DNA of 64,000 nucleotides from Enterococcus sp. 9E7_DIV0242. GTDB lineage: Bacteria > Bacillota > Bacilli > Lactobacillales > Enterococcaceae. Position 1 is the stretch's first letter. Each line of letters opens with the position of its first letter. The notes under the pieces are model-generated. The model was not told where the DNA came from and did no database searches. It was given only the letters and a program-made list of their open reading frames with translations. This document shows, piece by piece, positions 62,358 to 64,000 of this stretch. Position numbers and translations under genes: made by a program. The DNA is taken from contig NZ_CP147247.1 of NCBI RefSeq assembly GCF_002140975.2, positions 3,597,001 to 3,661,000 on the forward strand. Reading direction: 5' to 3'.

Positions 62358-64000
62358 ATGATGAAAAAAAAGGTCTTTTTTATACTTAGTGTACTTTTTA
62401 GTTTAGTGATTTCTTTCATAAGTCCTATGGAAGGAAATGCCTATATCGGTATCTATCCAGAGCCTGCTCCTGTAACAGCTGCAGCAACGCCTCAGGAAGT
62501 TAAAGACAGTAAAATCAATGTATTAGATGCGTTTAACTTTCCGGGAGTTTGGTATGCGACTCCGAATGGAACAGATAAGTATAATGCGAATTACGCTTTT
62601 TTAAGTGACACGCGTGACAATGTAGCAGTTATCTACAACAGTTTCACTTACAACCAGAAAGGTCAGATGTGGTATAACGAAAAACTGGATTTGAATTATC
62701 CTTTTGAGTTTGAAAGCTATGTGTTTGTTGGCGGACGAACCTTTAACTCACTCACACCATGGTCTGGGGCAGGGAATGGACTAGTATTTGTCATGCAAAA
62801 TGACCCAGCCGGAAATGCCGCAATCGGTGGTCGCGGCGGAGGAATCGGTGTTTGGCCGCAAGCTCGTGGAACCTTTAACTTCAACATGATCTATAACGCT
62901 GTTGGGATCGAATTGGATACAACGTATAACGCATTGTCAACAGGGAATTATCGAAATGATTTCGACCTTAGATTGAGAAACCAATTGGGGCTTGCATCTG
63001 CTGATCATACGTATCCTCATATGGCTATGGCAACAACGAAAACTACCACAGCAGGCTATGGGACGACACAAATCAGTCAAGCCTATGATAATTTTACGCA
63101 CATCGGACCTACGTTGCCTACAACGACAGGTAATCCATCTGTTTCCGGATCAGAAGCTAATTCATGGTTCAATCAATGGATCAAGTTGAAAATTTCCTGG
63201 GAGCCTAATGGGACGCCTGGTGATGCCGCATCAATTACTACTGGGAACCTAAGTTATACATTTGGACCTGTAGATGTAAATGGGAATAAAATTACTTATC
63301 CCACTCAGACTTGGTCAAATATTGATATCGATGGTACATGGAACAGTGCAAACGGCGGTACTTCGTGGAACCGTCAAGTATATTGGGGCTTCACCGGAGC
63401 AAGTCGATTAGCCAACAATGGTTCCTATGAAACGACTGGAACGATAGCAGAAAGTGCGTCAAATCCTGCGGCTGTTGCAATCACAAAACTTCCAGCTGAG
63501 CCGGAGATCCTAGTAGACAGACAGGTGATCAATACTACTGCCGGCGAAACAGAAAGTGATTATGCCAGTTTTAAAACAGCTAAAGTAGGCGATATTCTTC
63601 AATATAAAGTGGAAGTCGCAAATGATCCTATCCCTAGTCATCAGATTCGTTTGAAAAATACGCTTGTGACGGAAGATTTGGAGTCCAACAGTTATGTTGC
63701 CAGTTCATTCCAGTATTCAAGCAGCAAATCAGGGACAACTTCACCAACACCAACTATTAATGGGAATAACTTTACTTTTACCGATGCAGTAAACGAGTAT
63801 CTCCCAGGAGAGAGCTTTACGTATACCTATCGGGTACGAGTTGGGGCGGATACGACAGAGTTCATTAATGATGTTTTACTCGGAAGTACTTATTCCAGTA
63901 CGACTAATTATGGTGAAACAAATGTAACCGTGATTCCAGAAGGTCTTGCTGTGACTAAGACAGTAAGTGAGAATAATCCCAAAGTTGGTGAAATCGTAGA
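62358..64000 (+). CDS. Secreted L-type-lectin-domain surface protein (adhesin type), 5' part only
   Basis: 547 codons are open to the window edge and the gene continues beyond it. Signal peptide MMKKKVFFILSVLFSLVIS to about NAYIG. Residues about 50-370 form a legume/L-type lectin-like domain (YPFEFESYVFVGG, GNGLVFVMQNDPAGNAAIGGRGGGIGVWP, AVGIELDTTYN). From about 375 begins a DUF11-like or isopeptide-forming repeat (VDRQVINTTAG, GDILQYKVEVAND, YLPGESFTYTYRV), and a second starts at AVTKTVSENNPKVGEIV. AAAGGAGG precedes the ATG by seven bases. The C-terminus probably carries a wall anchor (LPxTG or WxL), not visible here. Confidence 0.88.
   Translation, partial: MMKKKVFFILSVLFSLVISFISPMEGNAYIGIYPEPAPVTAAATPQEVKDSKINVLDAFNFPGVWYATPNGTDKYNANYAFLSDTRDNVAVIYNSFTYNQKGQMWYNEKLDLNYPFEFESYVFVGGRTFNSLTPWSGAGNGLVFVMQNDPAGNAAIGGRGGGIGVWPQARGTFNFNMIYNAVGIELDTTYNALSTGNYRNDFDLRLRNQLGLASADHTYPHMAMATTKTTTAGYGTTQISQAYDNFTHIGPTLPTTTGNPSVSGSEANSWFNQWIKLKISWEPNGTPGDAASITTGNLSYTFGPVDVNGNKITYPTQTWSNIDIDGTWNSANGGTSWNRQVYWGFTGASRLANNGSYETTGTIAESASNPAAVAITKLPAEPEILVDRQVINTTAGETESDYASFKTAKVGDILQYKVEVANDPIPSHQIRLKNTLVTEDLESNSYVASSFQYSSSKSGTTSPTPTINGNNFTFTDAVNEYLPGESFTYTYRVRVGADTTEFINDVLLGSTYSSTTNYGETNVTVIPEGLAVTKTVSENNPKVGEIV

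Overview
The window reads as a chromosomal segment of a low-to-moderate GC Gram-positive bacterium of the Lactobacillales, most likely Enterococcus. The grounds are strong AAGGAGG ribosome-binding sites, lipoproteins with Gram-positive spacing, an AraR/CcpA-type arabinose regulon with araB-araD-araA order, an LCP protein, a lectin-type surface protein, and dispersed intergenic repeats of a kind I associate with enterococci. The species cannot be told from the sequence alone. No rRNA, tRNA or CRISPR array was found.

Region 1 (1-17.6 kb) is an arabinan/arabinose utilisation island. It holds araR, an ArsR-type regulator divergent from a nine-gene operon (GH51, sugar-binding lipoprotein, two permeases, DUF624 membrane protein, GH51, GH43, GH51, Cys-rich protein), then araB-araD-araA under two AraR operators and a cre site, and galM. 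The ABC transporter has no ATPase gene of its own. Imported arabino-oligosaccharides would be cut by the three GH51 and one GH43 enzymes and fed into AraA/AraB/AraD.

Region 2 (17.6-28 kb) carries a GtrII-like membrane glycosyltransferase, a small membrane protein, a serine hydrolase, an FMN reductase behind a 17-bp inverted repeat, a P-type cation ATPase behind a probable yybP-ykoY (Mn2+) riboswitch, a DUF6273-like protein and a MerR regulator. Region 3 (28-36.7 kb) is kdpFABCDE and a CPBP protein. Region 4 (37-45 kb) is a PucR regulator, an NCS1 permease, a DUF917 and a hydantoinase/oxoprolinase-family protein, then a divergent MATE/MerR pair with a textbook 19-bp-spacer MerR promoter.

Region 5 (45-59.2 kb) has a split NMT1-type ABC transporter with a polysaccharide deacetylase, a gene broken by a MITE-like repeat, a lipoprotein, two VOC proteins, an LCP protein, an orphan protein, a decayed DUF2809 gene, a TetR/ABC (FtsX) efflux-type locus, a tail-anchored protein and an XRE membrane regulator.

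Region 6 (59.2-64 kb) is the most interesting part. A tyrosine recombinase gene lies between two perfect 28-bp inverted repeats. Each repeat has the architecture of a recombinase core site (10-bp inverted arms around an asymmetric 7-bp spacer). Two sets of 12-bp-period direct repeats that look like arm-type sites lie inside. Just outside sit a winged-helix regulator with a degenerate receiver domain and an L-type-lectin surface protein that runs off the window. I infer a self-contained invertible switch that may phase-vary this adhesin locus, possibly in alternation with the XRE regulator on the other side.

Two repeat families recur: a MITE-like element (three copies, one inside a gene) and a large palindromic element whose apical hairpin keeps an AAAGA(A/G)C loop while its stem sequence changes in a compensated way.
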